From Victivallis sp. Marseille-Q1083 (GTDB taxonomy: Bacteria; Verrucomicrobiota; Lentisphaeria; Victivallales; Victivallaceae), in NCBI RefSeq assembly GCF_903645315.1, contig NZ_CAHJXL010000001.1, positions 930,001-994,000 on the forward strand: a DNA stretch of 64,000 nt, in the 5' to 3' direction. Positions 7,861 through 16,851 of the stretch are shown here, piece after piece. Every line of letters begins with the position of its first letter. Position 1 is the first letter of the stretch. The notes beneath the pieces were generated by a model. It was not told where the DNA came from, did no database searches, and was given only the letters and a program-made list of their open reading frames with translations. The position numbers were made by a program, and so were the translations under genes.

Positions 7861-9591
7861 ATGGTAACAGAAGCAAAAACTCAGGCCGCCGAATCGAAGT
7901 ACGTTGATTTGGACAACATGCCCTCCATGGACGAGCTGCTGCAAGGCACCGTCAAAAGCGACTTCGTCGAAGGTTCCATCATTCCGGGTACGATCGTCGA
8001 AAAACGCAACGACGGCGCGCTGGTGGACATCGGCTACAAAGCGGAAGGCTTTGTGCCAGCCGGGGAATTCTCGAAATGGAACGACGTCAAGGTCGGCGAC
8101 ACGATCGACGTATTCCTCGAAGAAATCGAGAATGAGAACAGCATGCCGGGCATCAGTCTGTCGAAAGCCTGTGCCATCAAGGCCTGGAACCGGATCACCG
8201 ACGAATGCGGCGAAGGCAGTGTCGTCAAAGGCCTGATGAAACATCGCGTCAAAGGCGGTATCATCGTCGACATCGACGGAGTGGAAGCGTTCCTGCCGGG
8301 TTCCCAGATCGATATCGGTCCGGTCCGCAACATGGATGATTTCATCGGCAAGGAGTTCGACGTCAAGATTCTCAAGATCAACAGCGAACGCCGCAATATC
8401 GTCGTTTCCCGCCGTGAGCTTCTGGAAGAATCGCTGCGCGACCGCCGCAGTAATCTGCTTAAAGAGATGGAAATCGGCCAACTGCGTAGCGGCGTGGTCA
8501 AGAACATCACCGATTTCGGCGCGTTCATTGACCTCGGCGGTGTCGACGGCCTGCTGCATATCACCGATATGTCCTGGGGCCGCATCAGCCATCCGTCCGA
8601 GCTGCTCGAAGTCGGCCAGCCGGTGGAAGTGGTCATCCTCGACATCGATTACAACAAAGAGCGCGTTTCGCTGGGTTACAAGCAGAAATCGCAGAATCCG
8701 TGGGAAGCGGTCGAAGAGAAATATCCGGTCGGCAGCCGGGTCAAGGGCCGGGTCGTCAACATTATGCCGTACGGCGCATTCGTCGAAATCGAAGATGGCG
8801 TCGAAGGTTTGATCCACGTTTCGGAAATGTCATGGACCAAACGCATCACCAAGGCCGGTGAAGTGGTCAGCGTCGGCGAAGAAGTCGAAGCCGTCGTGCT
8901 GGACATCGATAAGAACAATAAGAAAATTTCCCTCGGCCTGCGCCAGAAAGAACGCAATCCATGGGAAGTGTTGTTGGAAAAATATCCGGTCGGCAGCCGC
9001 ATTCACGGCAAAGTCCGCAACATGACCAGCTATGGCGCTTTCGTTGAAATCGAAAACGACATCGACGGCATGATCCACGTTTCCGACATGTCCTGGACGC
9101 GCAAGATCAATAACCCGAGCGAAATTCTCAAGCCGGGCGATGAAGTCGCCGCGGTCATCCTGGATATCAATCCGGAACAGCAGCGCATCAGCCTCGGCCT
9201 GAAGCAGACCGAATCCGATCCGTGGGAAAATATCGATAAATTGTATGCGGTCGGCGACGTGGTCACCGGCAAAGTGACGAAGATCACCGCGTTCGGCGCC
9301 TTTATCGAACTGTCGCACAAGATCGACGGCTTGATCCACATTTCCCAGATCAGCAAAGAACATGTCGACAAAGTCAAAGATGTCCTGAACATCGGCGACG
9401 AAGTCGAAGCCCGGGTCATCAAAGTCGACAACGACGAACGCCGGATCGGCCTGAGCATCAAAGCCGCCAGCGAACATTTCTCGGAAGAGGAGTTGAAGCA
9501 GGCCGGCGAAGAGTATACCGCGGCTCTGAAGCCGGGCGATGAAATGGTGGCGATGGGCGAAGCCTTCGGCGACGTCTTCGGCAACAAATAA
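7861..9591 (+). CDS. rpsA: 30S ribosomal protein S1
   Basis: S1 binds mRNA and helps the 30S subunit start translation. The 576-residue product has six OB-fold S1 repeats beginning at about residues 39, 119, 206, 291, 378 and 465. The last four have the typical G..V.G.V..I..FGAFV.....DGLIHVSDMSW pattern, while the first two are divergent as in ribosome-binding S1 domains. The length matches six-domain S1 of Gram-negative bacteria (about 550-580). It is monocistronic: pdxA diverges upstream and a strong terminator follows. Confidence 0.97.
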   Translation: MVTEAKTQAAESKYVDLDNMPSMDELLQGTVKSDFVEGSIIPGTIVEKRNDGALVDIGYKAEGFVPAGEFSKWNDVKVGDTIDVFLEEIENENSMPGISLSKACAIKAWNRITDECGEGSVVKGLMKHRVKGGIIVDIDGVEAFLPGSQIDIGPVRNMDDFIGKEFDVKILKINSERRNIVVSRRELLEESLRDRRSNLLKEMEIGQLRSGVVKNITDFGAFIDLGGVDGLLHITDMSWGRISHPSELLEVGQPVEVVILDIDYNKERVSLGYKQKSQNPWEAVEEKYPVGSRVKGRVVNIMPYGAFVEIEDGVEGLIHVSEMSWTKRITKAGEVVSVGEEVEAVVLDIDKNNKKISLGLRQKERNPWEVLLEKYPVGSRIHGKVRNMTSYGAFVEIENDIDGMIHVSDMSWTRKINNPSEILKPGDEVAAVILDINPEQQRISLGLKQTESDPWENIDKLYAVGDVVTGKVTKITAFGAFIELSHKIDGLIHISQISKEHVDKVKDVLNIGDEVEARVIKVDNDERRIGLSIKAASEHFSEEELKQAGEEYTAALKPGDEMVAMGEAFGDVFGNK

Positions 9592-9618
9592 TACCATCGT
9601 TCCCAATCGGTTTCTGAC

Positions 9619-9653
9619 GACTGCCGGAAAGTTTCCGGCAGTCGTTTTTTTTG
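9619..9653 (+). terminator. Rho-independent terminator of rpsA
   Basis: GACTGCCGGAAA (9619-9630) pairs with TTTCCGGCAGTC (9632-9643) and is followed by GTTTTTTTT, 27 bases after the rpsA stop. Confidence 0.9.
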
Positions 9654-9965
9654 TTTATAAAAAATAGCGGCTCGACATAATCGGGGCATTCCGGCCCGCG
9701 GCACAGTCCAACGGTCGGAACCCGGTACTCCGGCACTCTCCGGAACGAAGCTGATATTCCCCATCGCGGAGCAATTCCATCCGAAGAGGCCGGAACGACC
9801 GTAAGGTAGGATATTGTCCGGAACCGGCAAGTTTACGAGTCAATTCCGGCCCCCCGGCTACGCCGAGTTCGAAAACGATTGACAAAAACACGCCTTATCC
9901 CAATGGAGCAAAATATCATTTCCCCCGACTACGGCCTCTCGATTTCATCGGACTGTAAAAAAAGG
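9654..9965. other. Gap between rpsA and fabF without a convincing gene
   Basis: This part of the convergent rpsA-fabF gap has short open frames, including a 78-codon one on the minus strand (9655-9891), but no ribosome site, recognisable motif or conserved-looking protein. I see no RNA gene here. Confidence 0.5.
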
Positions 9966-9997
9966 CAAAAAAAATGAGCACCGGAAATCCCGGTGCC
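9966..9997 (-). terminator. Rho-independent terminator of the fab operon
   Basis: Read on the minus strand, GCACCGG and CCGGTGC arms (9978-9984, 9990-9996) are followed by an eight-T run, directly downstream of the fabF stop at 10023. Confidence 0.85.
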
Positions 9998-10022
9998 CAA
10001 TGTCGAAATCTCTATGCCCCAA

Positions 10023-11279
10023 TCAGGCAAAACGCTTGAAAACAAGCGCGCCATTGTGGCCGCCGAAACCGAGGTTGATGTTGAGCGCCACATTGACTTC
10101 GCGCTCTCTGGCGGTATTCGGCGTAACATCCAGATCACACTCCGGATCCGGCGTTTCATAATTGATCGTCGGCGGCACGATACCGCTGCGAATGGCATTG
10201 ATGCAGACGATCGATTCCACCCCGCCGGCGGCGCCGAGCGCATGGCCGGTCGCCCCTTTGGTGCTGCTGACCGCCACCTTCTTCGCCGCCGCTTCCCCCA
10301 GGCCCGCCTTGATCGACAGGGTTTCGTATTTGTCGTTCAATTCGGTGCTGGTGCCGTGCGCGTTGATATAATCGACCTCATCCGGCCGCAGGCCGGCATG
10401 CGCCAGGGCGACTTTGATCGCCCGCGCCATTCCATCGCCGGCCGGATGCGGCGCAGTCACATGATGCGCGTCTCCGGTGGCGCCATAACCGACGATTTCC
10501 GCCAAAATATTGGCGCCGCGCTTCCTGGCGTGTTCCAGTTCTTCAATCACCAGCACACCGGCGCCTTCGGACATGACGAAACCGTCGCGGCCCAAGTCGA
10601 ACGGCCGGCTGGCATGCTGCGGGTCATCGTTGCGCTGGCTCATCGCTTTCAACGAACAGAAACCGGCGAAGCCGAGCGGCACGATGGAAGCTTCCACGCC
10701 GCCGCAGATCATCACGTCGGCATCGTCGCGCTTGATCATCCAGAACGCCTCGCCGATTGAATGGCAACCGGTCGCACAGGCCGTCACCAGTCCCAGATTC
10801 GGCCCGCGGGCGCCGTAACGCATCGAAATATTGCCGCTGGCCAGATCGCCGATCATCATCGGAATCAGAAACGGCGAAACTTTGTTCGGTCCACGCTCGA
10901 ACAGGACTTTCGCCTGCTCGCTGATCGTCGCCAACCCGCCGATGCCGCTGGATACCAGCACCCCGACCCGGGTGGAATCGAACGGACTGTTGGCCAAATC
11001 GTGCGGCAGCCCCGCCTCGTCCATCGCTTCGTCGCAGGCGGCAATGGCATATTGACAGAAGAGATCCAGACGCTTCGCCTCTTTGACAGACACGTATCTG
11101 GAAACATCGAAATTCTTGACTTCGCCGGCAATCTGCGTTCGATACTCGCTGGCGTCGAAACGGGTCACTTTGTCGATGCCGCAGCGGCCGTTGATCAGTG
11201 AATCCCAGAGTTCCTTGACGCTGTTGCCCACGCAGGACAGCGCCCCGCTGCCGGTTACCACTACGCGTCTGTCATTCAT
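10023..11279 (-). CDS. fabF: 3-oxoacyl-[acyl-carrier-protein] synthase II
   Basis: FabF condenses malonyl-ACP with acyl-ACP during fatty-acid elongation. The 418-residue protein has the KAS triad: Cys in VTACATGCHSIGEAF (about residue 165), His in INAHGTSTELND and His in TKGATGHALGAAGG. It begins RRVVVTGSGALSCVG like other FabF proteins and has the usual length. Last gene of the fabD-fabG-acpP-fabF operon, 102 bases after acpP. Confidence 0.97.
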   Translation of the reverse strand: MNDRRVVVTGSGALSCVGNSVKELWDSLINGRCGIDKVTRFDASEYRTQIAGEVKNFDVSRYVSVKEAKRLDLFCQYAIAACDEAMDEAGLPHDLANSPFDSTRVGVLVSSGIGGLATISEQAKVLFERGPNKVSPFLIPMMIGDLASGNISMRYGARGPNLGLVTACATGCHSIGEAFWMIKRDDADVMICGGVEASIVPLGFAGFCSLKAMSQRNDDPQHASRPFDLGRDGFVMSEGAGVLVIEELEHARKRGANILAEIVGYGATGDAHHVTAPHPAGDGMARAIKVALAHAGLRPDEVDYINAHGTSTELNDKYETLSIKAGLGEAAAKKVAVSSTKGATGHALGAAGGVESIVCINAIRSGIVPPTINYETPDPECDLDVTPNTAREREVNVALNINLGFGGHNGALVFKRFA

Positions 11280-11381
11280 ATATCAACCTTGCAATTTTGT
11301 TCGATATTAACAAATAATGGGTCACCGCCACGACGGGCGAGACCCATCCCAATCTATACCGTACGCCAATGACGCCGGAGC

Positions 11382-11618
11382 TTATTCAGCTTTGCTTTCG
11401 ATATAGCTGATCGCCTTGCCGACGGTGGTCAGCTTCTCGGCGTCTTCATCCGGAATGTCCGAACCGAATTCCTCTTCGAAAGCCATCACCAGTTCGACCA
11501 GGTCGAGAGAGTCCGCGCCCAGGTCTTCGATGAATTTCGCTTCTTCGGTAACCTGATCTTCCGCAACGCCCAACTGATCAACCACGATTTTCTTAACTTT
11601 TTCCGCAACTGAAGACAT
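11382..11618 (-). CDS. acpP: Acyl carrier protein
   Basis: AcpP carries growing acyl chains on a phosphopantetheine arm. The 78-residue acidic product contains the attachment motif [20 protein letters not shown], with the Ser at about residue 37. I chose ATG 11618, which has AAGGG nine bases upstream and gives the standard 78-residue length; an ATG nine bases earlier (11627) sits on the ribosome site. It lies between fabG and fabF, the usual place. Confidence 0.96.
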   Translation of the reverse strand: MSSVAEKVKKIVVDQLGVAEDQVTEEAKFIEDLGADSLDLVELVMAFEEEFGSDIPDEDAEKLTTVGKAISYIESKAE

Positions 11619-11774
11619 TTTTGTCATCCCTTAATATTTGTTTATACTGCTAGTTGAGTTTCTTTTCGATAAAAGCCAACTTCTCGTATTAAAATGTACC
11701 AATTTTCCAAAATTTCAAACGGAATTGTCGATATTGTCTAAAAAAACAATGCCATCCCAACCCTTCGAAGCCGC

Positions 11775-12527
11775 TTACATCAACATTCCGCCGTCGACGT
11801 TGACGACCTGTCCGGTGACATAATCGGAGTCCGGCGAGCAGAGGAAATAGACCACATTGGCGACGTCTTCCGGCTTGCCGCCGCGCTGCATCGGAATCAC
11901 CTTCAAAAACGCCTCGGTCGCTTCGGCCGACAGCTTGCCGGTCATATCGGTGACGATATATCCCGGCGCCACCGCGTTGGCCTGGATGTTGCGCGATGCA
12001 AACTCCTTGGCCACCGTTTTGGTCAGGCCGATGACACCGGCCTTGGAGGCGGAATAGTTGGCCTGTCCGGCATTGCCCATCCGGCCGACCACCGAGGCGA
12101 TGCTGACGATTTTGCCGGAACGGGCCTTCATCATCGGGCGGCAGACCGCCTTCGTAAAATTGAAAGTCCCTTTCAGATTGACGGCCAGTACGGCATCCCA
12201 GTCGGCTTCGCTCATCCGCATCAGCAGATTGTCGCGGGTGATGCCGGCATTGTTGACCAGAATGTCGACCTTGCCGAAATCATCCATCACCCGTTTGACG
12301 GTCGCTTCGGCATCTTCCAGCTTGGCGACGTTCGCCGCATAAGCCCTGGCGGTCACGCCGGCGGCGGCAAATTCATCGGCGGTCTGCTGAGCCACCTCAA
12401 GCATGATATCGACGATCGCCAGCGAAGCGCCTTCGGCGGCCAATCGTTCACAAATCGCTTTGCCGATGCCGCGCGCACCGCCGGTGACGATGGCGACTTT
12501 GCCATCCAAACGTTTTTCCAAACTCAC
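11775..12527 (-). CDS. fabG: 3-oxoacyl-[acyl-carrier-protein] reductase
   Basis: FabG reduces beta-ketoacyl-ACP with NADPH. The 250-residue short-chain dehydrogenase shows TGGARGIGKA (dinucleotide loop), NNAG, catalytic Ser in IVSIASVVGRMG, and YSASKAG (catalytic Tyr/Lys). Start GTG 12527 is preceded by AGGAAGGACAACGAAA, and the upstream extension of the frame reads into fabD. It follows fabD by 20 bases. Confidence 0.95.
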   Translation of the reverse strand: MSLEKRLDGKVAIVTGGARGIGKAICERLAAEGASLAIVDIMLEVAQQTADEFAAAGVTARAYAANVAKLEDAEATVKRVMDDFGKVDILVNNAGITRDNLLMRMSEADWDAVLAVNLKGTFNFTKAVCRPMMKARSGKIVSIASVVGRMGNAGQANYSASKAGVIGLTKTVAKEFASRNIQANAVAPGYIVTDMTGKLSAEATEAFLKVIPMQRGGKPEDVANVVYFLCSPDSDYVTGQVVNVDGGMLM

Positions 12528-12547
12528 TTTCGTTGTCCTTCCTGGTT

Positions 12548-13480
12548 TTACAATGTGATACTTTGAAGCGTTTCCATGCTGTTGACATTGAAATATCCGA
12601 TATTGCCGTCGGTCCGCCGCAAGAGGCCGGTCAGCACCGAGCCCGGACCGAATTCGATCATCGTGTCGCCGCCGGCGGCGATCATCCGGCGCACACACTC
12701 TTCCCAGCGGACGGAACCGGCCACCTGGCAGGCCAGATTGTGCTTCAACTCTTCGACGCTGCCGGCCGGGGCGGCGGTATAATTCTGGTAAACCGGCACC
12801 TCCGGCAGCCGGATATCGCTCGCGGCCAGCACCTGTTTCAAGGCGTCACCGGCGGAAGCCATCAACCGGGAGTGAAAAGCGCCGGCCACATTCAGCGGAA
12901 TCACCTTGCGCATGCCGCGCGCTTTGAGTTCATTGACCGCGGCGGTCACTTTGCTCTTCTCGCCGCTGATGACGATCTGGCCGGGACTGTTGTAATTGGC
13001 CACGTCGATCCCGCACGCCTGGCAGACTTCCCGGATGACCTCGGCGTCGCCGCCGAGCACCGACGCCATGCCGCCATCGGTGGAGCGGCAGGCGGCATCC
13101 ATCAATTCGGCCCGTTTGGCCAGCAGCCGCAGGCCGGCTTCGAACGAAAAAGCCTGGCCGGCGTAGAGCGCGCCGTATTCACCGAGGCTGAGGCCGGCGC
13201 AAGCCACCGGCTCCACCGCCGGAAAAACCGTCCGGAACGCCGCCAGCGCCGCGCAGCTGGTCGTATAGATGGCGACCTGGCAATACCTGGTCTGGGTCAG
13301 ATTTTCCTCGGGCCCGTTGAAACAGATATCGCTCAGCGCATAACCGAGCGTCCGATCGGCGGCGTCAAAAATCGCCCTGGCCGCACTGTTTTCGGCATAA
13401 AGATCGCGCCCCATGCCGACGGCCTGGGCGCCCTGTCCGGAAAAGACAAAAAAAGCTTTCAAATGGTTTTTCCTTTCCAT
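12548..13480 (-). CDS. fabD: Malonyl-CoA:ACP transacylase
   Basis: FabD loads malonyl onto ACP for fatty-acid synthesis. The protein (310 residues from ATG 13480) has FVFSGQGAQAVGMG near the N-terminus, the nucleophile elbow GLSLGEYGAL (active Ser) and NVAGAFHSRLM with the catalytic His. A TTG at 13462 is a serious alternative start: it has AAGGAAAAACCAT before it and gives the classical MKAFFVFSGQG beginning. First gene of the fab operon; no fabH or plsX is present here. Confidence 0.95.
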   Translation of the reverse strand: MERKNHLKAFFVFSGQGAQAVGMGRDLYAENSAARAIFDAADRTLGYALSDICFNGPEENLTQTRYCQVAIYTTSCAALAAFRTVFPAVEPVACAGLSLGEYGALYAGQAFSFEAGLRLLAKRAELMDAACRSTDGGMASVLGGDAEVIREVCQACGIDVANYNSPGQIVISGEKSKVTAAVNELKARGMRKVIPLNVAGAFHSRLMASAGDALKQVLAASDIRLPEVPVYQNYTAAPAGSVEELKHNLACQVAGSVRWEECVRRMIAAGGDTMIEFGPGSVLTGLLRRTDGNIGYFNVNSMETLQSITL

Positions 13481-13587
13481 TCCATCTCATCATGATAAAA
13501 ATGCGCCGCCTCCCCGGCCGAACCGGGCTGAAAAACGGCGGCAATTCCAGCCAGGAATCCGATCCGACCGGAATGCACATATCTTTT

Positions 13588-13616
13588 ATTATACAGCCCG
13601 AAGCCCTAAAAAGCAA
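13588..13616 (-). promoter_or_regulatory. Sigma-70 promoter of the fab operon
   Basis: On the minus strand TTGCTT (13611-13616), a 17-base spacer and a consensus TATAAT (13588-13593) stand about 110 bases upstream of fabD. Confidence 0.7.
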
Positions 13617-13761
13617 ATCTCCGGCGCAGTCCCGGCCGGCGCCGGAAGGCTTTTTCTGCCGTTGCGACGGTTTGAACGATTGAAAATTGCGCTCCGGAAT
13701 GATAACTTATCAAATTATATATGTATTGTAACGATAAAACGTTGAAAGACGGAATGGAAAA

Positions 13762-14724
13762 ATGAGAGTTCTATCAGGAGTACAGCCATCCGGAACGCCT
13801 CATATCGGCAATTATTTCGGTATGATGAAACCGGCTCTGGAACTGCAGCAACAGGGCGAAGCGTTCCTGTTCATCGCCGACTATCACGCGTTGACCACCT
13901 CGCCGGAACCGTCGGCGCTGCGCGAACGCACCATCGAGCTGGCCGTCGATTTTCTCGCCTGCGGGCTGAACCCGGACAAGACGGTCTTTTTCCGTCAATC
14001 CGATGTGCCGCAGGTGACCGAATTGACCTGGATACTGAACAACATCACGACGGTCGGCCTGCTGGAACGGGCGCACAGCTACAAGGACAAGGTGGCGAAA
14101 GGTTTCATTCCGAACAACGGCTTATTTTCCTATCCGGTGCTGATGGCGTCGGACATTCTGATCTACCAGAGCAACATCGTGCCGGTCGGCCGCGACCAGA
14201 AACAGCATCTGGAAATCACCCGCGACCTGGCGGTCCGCTTTAACAACACTTACGGCGACATCTTCACGATTCCGGAGGGATTCATCCAGGAATCGGTGGC
14301 GGTGGTCCCCGGCACCGACGGCCAGAAAATGTCCAAAAGCTACAACAACATCATCCCGATCTTCGACAAGGAAAAAGCCATCCGCAAGACGATCATGAAC
14401 GTCGTCACCGATTGCAAGGGCCTGGAGGACCCCAAAGATCCGGACAGTTGCAATGTGGTGGCGCTGTACAAATTGATGGCGACGCCGGAACAGCTTGAGG
14501 AGATGCGGGCGAAGTACCGGGCCGGCAACTACGGTTACGGCCATGCCAAGCAGGCGCTGTTCGAAGTGCTGTGGGATTATTTCGCGCCGATGCGGAAACG
14601 CCGGGAAGAGCTGCTGAACAATCTCGATTTTGTCCATGCCGTGCTGCGGAAAGGCGCGGCGCGCGCCCGCGAGGAGGCCGACAAGACGATGGAACTGGTT
14701 CGACGGGCCGTCGGCCTGCGCTGA
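13762..14724 (+). CDS. trpS: Tryptophanyl-tRNA synthetase
   Basis: Class I synthetase charging tRNA-Trp in the cytosol. The 320-residue protein shows the HIGH-like motif SGVQPSGTPHIGNYFGM (residues ~5-21) and the KMSKS loop GQKMSKSYNN (~190-199). Length and start (MRVLSGVQPSG) are normal for bacterial TrpRS. It diverges from fabD; the 281-bp gap contains the fabD promoter, but I could not fix a trpS promoter. Confidence 0.97.
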   Translation: MRVLSGVQPSGTPHIGNYFGMMKPALELQQQGEAFLFIADYHALTTSPEPSALRERTIELAVDFLACGLNPDKTVFFRQSDVPQVTELTWILNNITTVGLLERAHSYKDKVAKGFIPNNGLFSYPVLMASDILIYQSNIVPVGRDQKQHLEITRDLAVRFNNTYGDIFTIPEGFIQESVAVVPGTDGQKMSKSYNNIIPIFDKEKAIRKTIMNVVTDCKGLEDPKDPDSCNVVALYKLMATPEQLEEMRAKYRAGNYGYGHAKQALFEVLWDYFAPMRKRREELLNNLDFVHAVLRKGAARAREEADKTMELVRRAVGLR

Positions 14725-14776
14725 GGCGGAATTGCCCGGCGGAAAATTTCACTTTGGGAAACAGGAGTATTTTTAC

Positions 14777-15931
14777 ATGAGCAAAATCGTTGAGAAATTC
14801 ACCGAACTGTACGGCCGGAAGCCGGTGGTGCGGTCGGCCGCCCCCGGCCGGCTGGAGATCCTCGGCAACCATACCGATTACAACCAGGGGTTCGTCTTGA
14901 GCTGCGCCGTCGGCCAGCATACCGAATTCGTCCTGGCGCCCTGCGAAGGGCGCCGGTGCCGGATGGCCGACTTCCGTGACGGCAGCCGGGTGTCGTTCGA
15001 GCTCGACGACATCGACACCGCCAAACCGCGCGACTGGACGAACTACATCAAAGGGGTCATCGTCGAATTGCGGAAGCGCGGCATTGAAATCGGCGCATTC
15101 GACGGCGCCATTTTAAGCAGCGTGCCGCTGTCGGCCGGCATGAGCAGTTCCGCCGCCCTGGAAATCGCCGCCGGATTCGCCTTCCGCGAAGTCTGGAACA
15201 TCGACCTGCCGCTGGCAGACTGGGCGCGCGTCGGTCAGGGCGTTGAAAATCATTACATGGGACTGAAAAGCGGTCTGCTCGACCAGTTCAGTTCGATTTT
15301 CGGCAAACGCGACAGCCTGATCCTGTCCGATTTCCGGACGGTCGAAGTGGTTAAAAACGTCGCTCTGCCGCACGGTTACGTGCTGGCGGTGATCAACTCG
15401 ATGGTCAAACACAACCTGGTCGATTCGGAATACAACACCCGGCGGCTGGATTGCGAAGCCGCCACCGCCAAACTGGTGCGGCGCTACCCCGGCGCGACGA
15501 CTTTGCGCGATATTTCGACGGCGCAGTTGGAAGCCGCGAAGGAAGAGCTGACGCTGATGGAATACCGCCGCGCCAAGCACGTCGTCGGCGAATGCGAGCG
15601 GGTCATGCAGGGGGTGGCGGCCCTGGAGCACCACGATATCGCCACTTTCGGACGGCTGCTGTTCGAGTCGCACCAGAGTTCGATCGACAATTTCGAAAAC
15701 AGCACGCCGGAACTGGACTACCTGATCGAACTGGCCCAGTCGCTGCCCGGCTGTATCGGCGCCAGATTGAGCGGCGGCGGCTTCGGCGGCATCACCATTC
15801 ATCTGCTGAAAGCGGACGCCGCCGAGGCCTACTGCCGGCGCATCCGGGAGGGATTCCGGCTGAAGTTCAACGTCAATCCGGAAGCCATCATCTGCGATAT
15901 CGGCGACGGCGCTTCCGCGCATCGGTTGTAA
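14777..15931 (+). CDS. galK: Galactokinase
   Basis: GalK phosphorylates alpha-D-galactose to galactose-1-phosphate in the Leloir pathway. The 384-residue GHMP kinase carries APGRLEILGNHTDYNQG (sugar-binding signature, ~residues 21-37), PLSAGMSSSAALE (phosphate loop, ~116-128) and the C-terminal SGGGFGGITIHLL. ATG 14777 is preceded by ACAGGAG with nine-base spacing. It follows trpS by 52 bases and may be cotranscribed with it; no galT or galE is nearby. Confidence 0.93.
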   Translation: MSKIVEKFTELYGRKPVVRSAAPGRLEILGNHTDYNQGFVLSCAVGQHTEFVLAPCEGRRCRMADFRDGSRVSFELDDIDTAKPRDWTNYIKGVIVELRKRGIEIGAFDGAILSSVPLSAGMSSSAALEIAAGFAFREVWNIDLPLADWARVGQGVENHYMGLKSGLLDQFSSIFGKRDSLILSDFRTVEVVKNVALPHGYVLAVINSMVKHNLVDSEYNTRRLDCEAATAKLVRRYPGATTLRDISTAQLEAAKEELTLMEYRRAKHVVGECERVMQGVAALEHHDIATFGRLLFESHQSSIDNFENSTPELDYLIELAQSLPGCIGARLSGGGFGGITIHLLKADAAEAYCRRIREGFRLKFNVNPEAIICDIGDGASAHRL

Positions 15932-15948
15932 CCGGCGAAAATTTTACA

Positions 15949-15989
15949 GCATTTCGATCGGTTTACCGGGAACAAACCGATCGAAATGC
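15949..15989 (+). repeat. Perfect 16-bp inverted repeat after galK
   Basis: GCATTTCGATCGGTTT (15949-15964) is the exact complement of 15974-15989 around a 9-base loop, 18 bases after the galK stop. No T-run follows, so it is an mRNA-end stem-loop rather than a classical terminator; the real terminator lies 37 bases on. Confidence 0.8.
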
Positions 15990-16025
15990 CGGTCAATGGG
16001 AAAATCGTGCGGAATGAAACCCGGA

Positions 16026-16051
16026 AAACGGCAAAAGCCGTTTATTTTTTT
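16026..16051 (+). terminator. Rho-independent terminator downstream of galK
   Basis: AAACGGC (16026-16032) and GCCGTTT (16037-16043) with loop AAAA are followed by ATTTTTTTA. Confidence 0.85.
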
Positions 16052-16138
16052 ATGAGTCCGCCTTTCCCGTTGTCGCGACGGGATTTCCGGAAAGACCGGC
16101 AAACCTCCGGTTGACGGGGTTGCCCAAAGTGAAAAAAT

Positions 16139-16166
16139 TTGACAAATCGGTGATTCACGTTAAATT
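16139..16166 (+). promoter_or_regulatory. Sigma-70 promoter of grpE-dnaJ
   Basis: Consensus TTGACA (16139-16144), 16-base spacer, TAAATT (16161-16166), about 55 bases before grpE. I see no CIRCE element (TTAGCACTC inverted repeat) near it, so HrcA control is not indicated. Confidence 0.6.
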
Positions 16167-16219
16167 ATAGTGTCCGCGACACGGGATGGAAAGAGTGTTT
16201 TAATCCATAGGGTAGAAAA

Positions 16220-16834
16220 ATGTGGAGAAAAAAGAAAATGGCTGAAGATAACATCGATCCGAAAGATATCGAAACGCCGGCCGATTTGCCGGCTGAGGAG
16301 CCCCGGCCGGCCGACGCCGGAGAGTCCGAAGCGCCAACGGCGCCGGAACCGGAAAAGAAGAAGGCGAAGAAACAGTCGGCCGAAGAGAAATTGACTGCCG
16401 AACTGGCGGAGTTGCAGGACAAATTTCTGCGCCTGCAGGCGGATTACAGCAATTACCGCAAGCGGATGGCCAAGGATCTCTCCGGCGCCAGAATGATGGG
16501 TGTCATGGAAACGGTGACGCCGTTTCTGCAGGTGTTCGACCTCTTTGCCATGGCGGTGAAGGCGGCGGAAACCAGTGACAATATCGCGGCAATCCAGCAG
16601 GGCTTGTCGATGATCGGCGTCGAATATCAGAAAGCGCTCGATGAACTCGGCATCATCAAATTCGATGCCGTCGATCAGAAATTCGATCCGGAACTCCATG
16701 ACGCGGTCGCCAATGAAACGAGCGACATGCCGGAGGGCACGGTGATCAAACAGTGGAATTGCGGATATAAAATCGGCGACCGGCTGCTGCGGCCGGCCCG
16801 CGTGGTGGTCAGCAGCGGCCCCGCAGCGGAATGA
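16220..16834 (+). CDS. grpE: Nucleotide exchange factor GrpE
   Basis: GrpE releases ADP from DnaK. The 204-residue protein has an acidic, Pro/Glu-rich disordered start, a long coiled coil (ELAELQDKFLRLQADYSNYRKRM) and the beta-domain ending (FDPELHDAV...PEGTVIKQW..GYKIGDRLLRPARVVVS). Two starts are possible: ATG 16220 after AGGGTAGAAAA, or ATG 16238 (MAEDN) after GGAGAAAAAAGAAA. Immediately upstream of dnaJ; dnaK is not in the window. Confidence 0.93.
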   Translation: MWRKKKMAEDNIDPKDIETPADLPAEEPRPADAGESEAPTAPEPEKKKAKKQSAEEKLTAELAELQDKFLRLQADYSNYRKRMAKDLSGARMMGVMETVTPFLQVFDLFAMAVKAAETSDNIAAIQQGLSMIGVEYQKALDELGIIKFDAVDQKFDPELHDAVANETSDMPEGTVIKQWNCGYKIGDRLLRPARVVVSSGPAAE

Positions 16835-16851
16835 GGTGAAAATCGGTTATT

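Noticed and set aside
9655-9891. 78-codon minus-strand frame after rpsA
   Set aside because: Starts in the gap, ends at the rpsA terminator, has no recognisable feature and no conserved-looking start.
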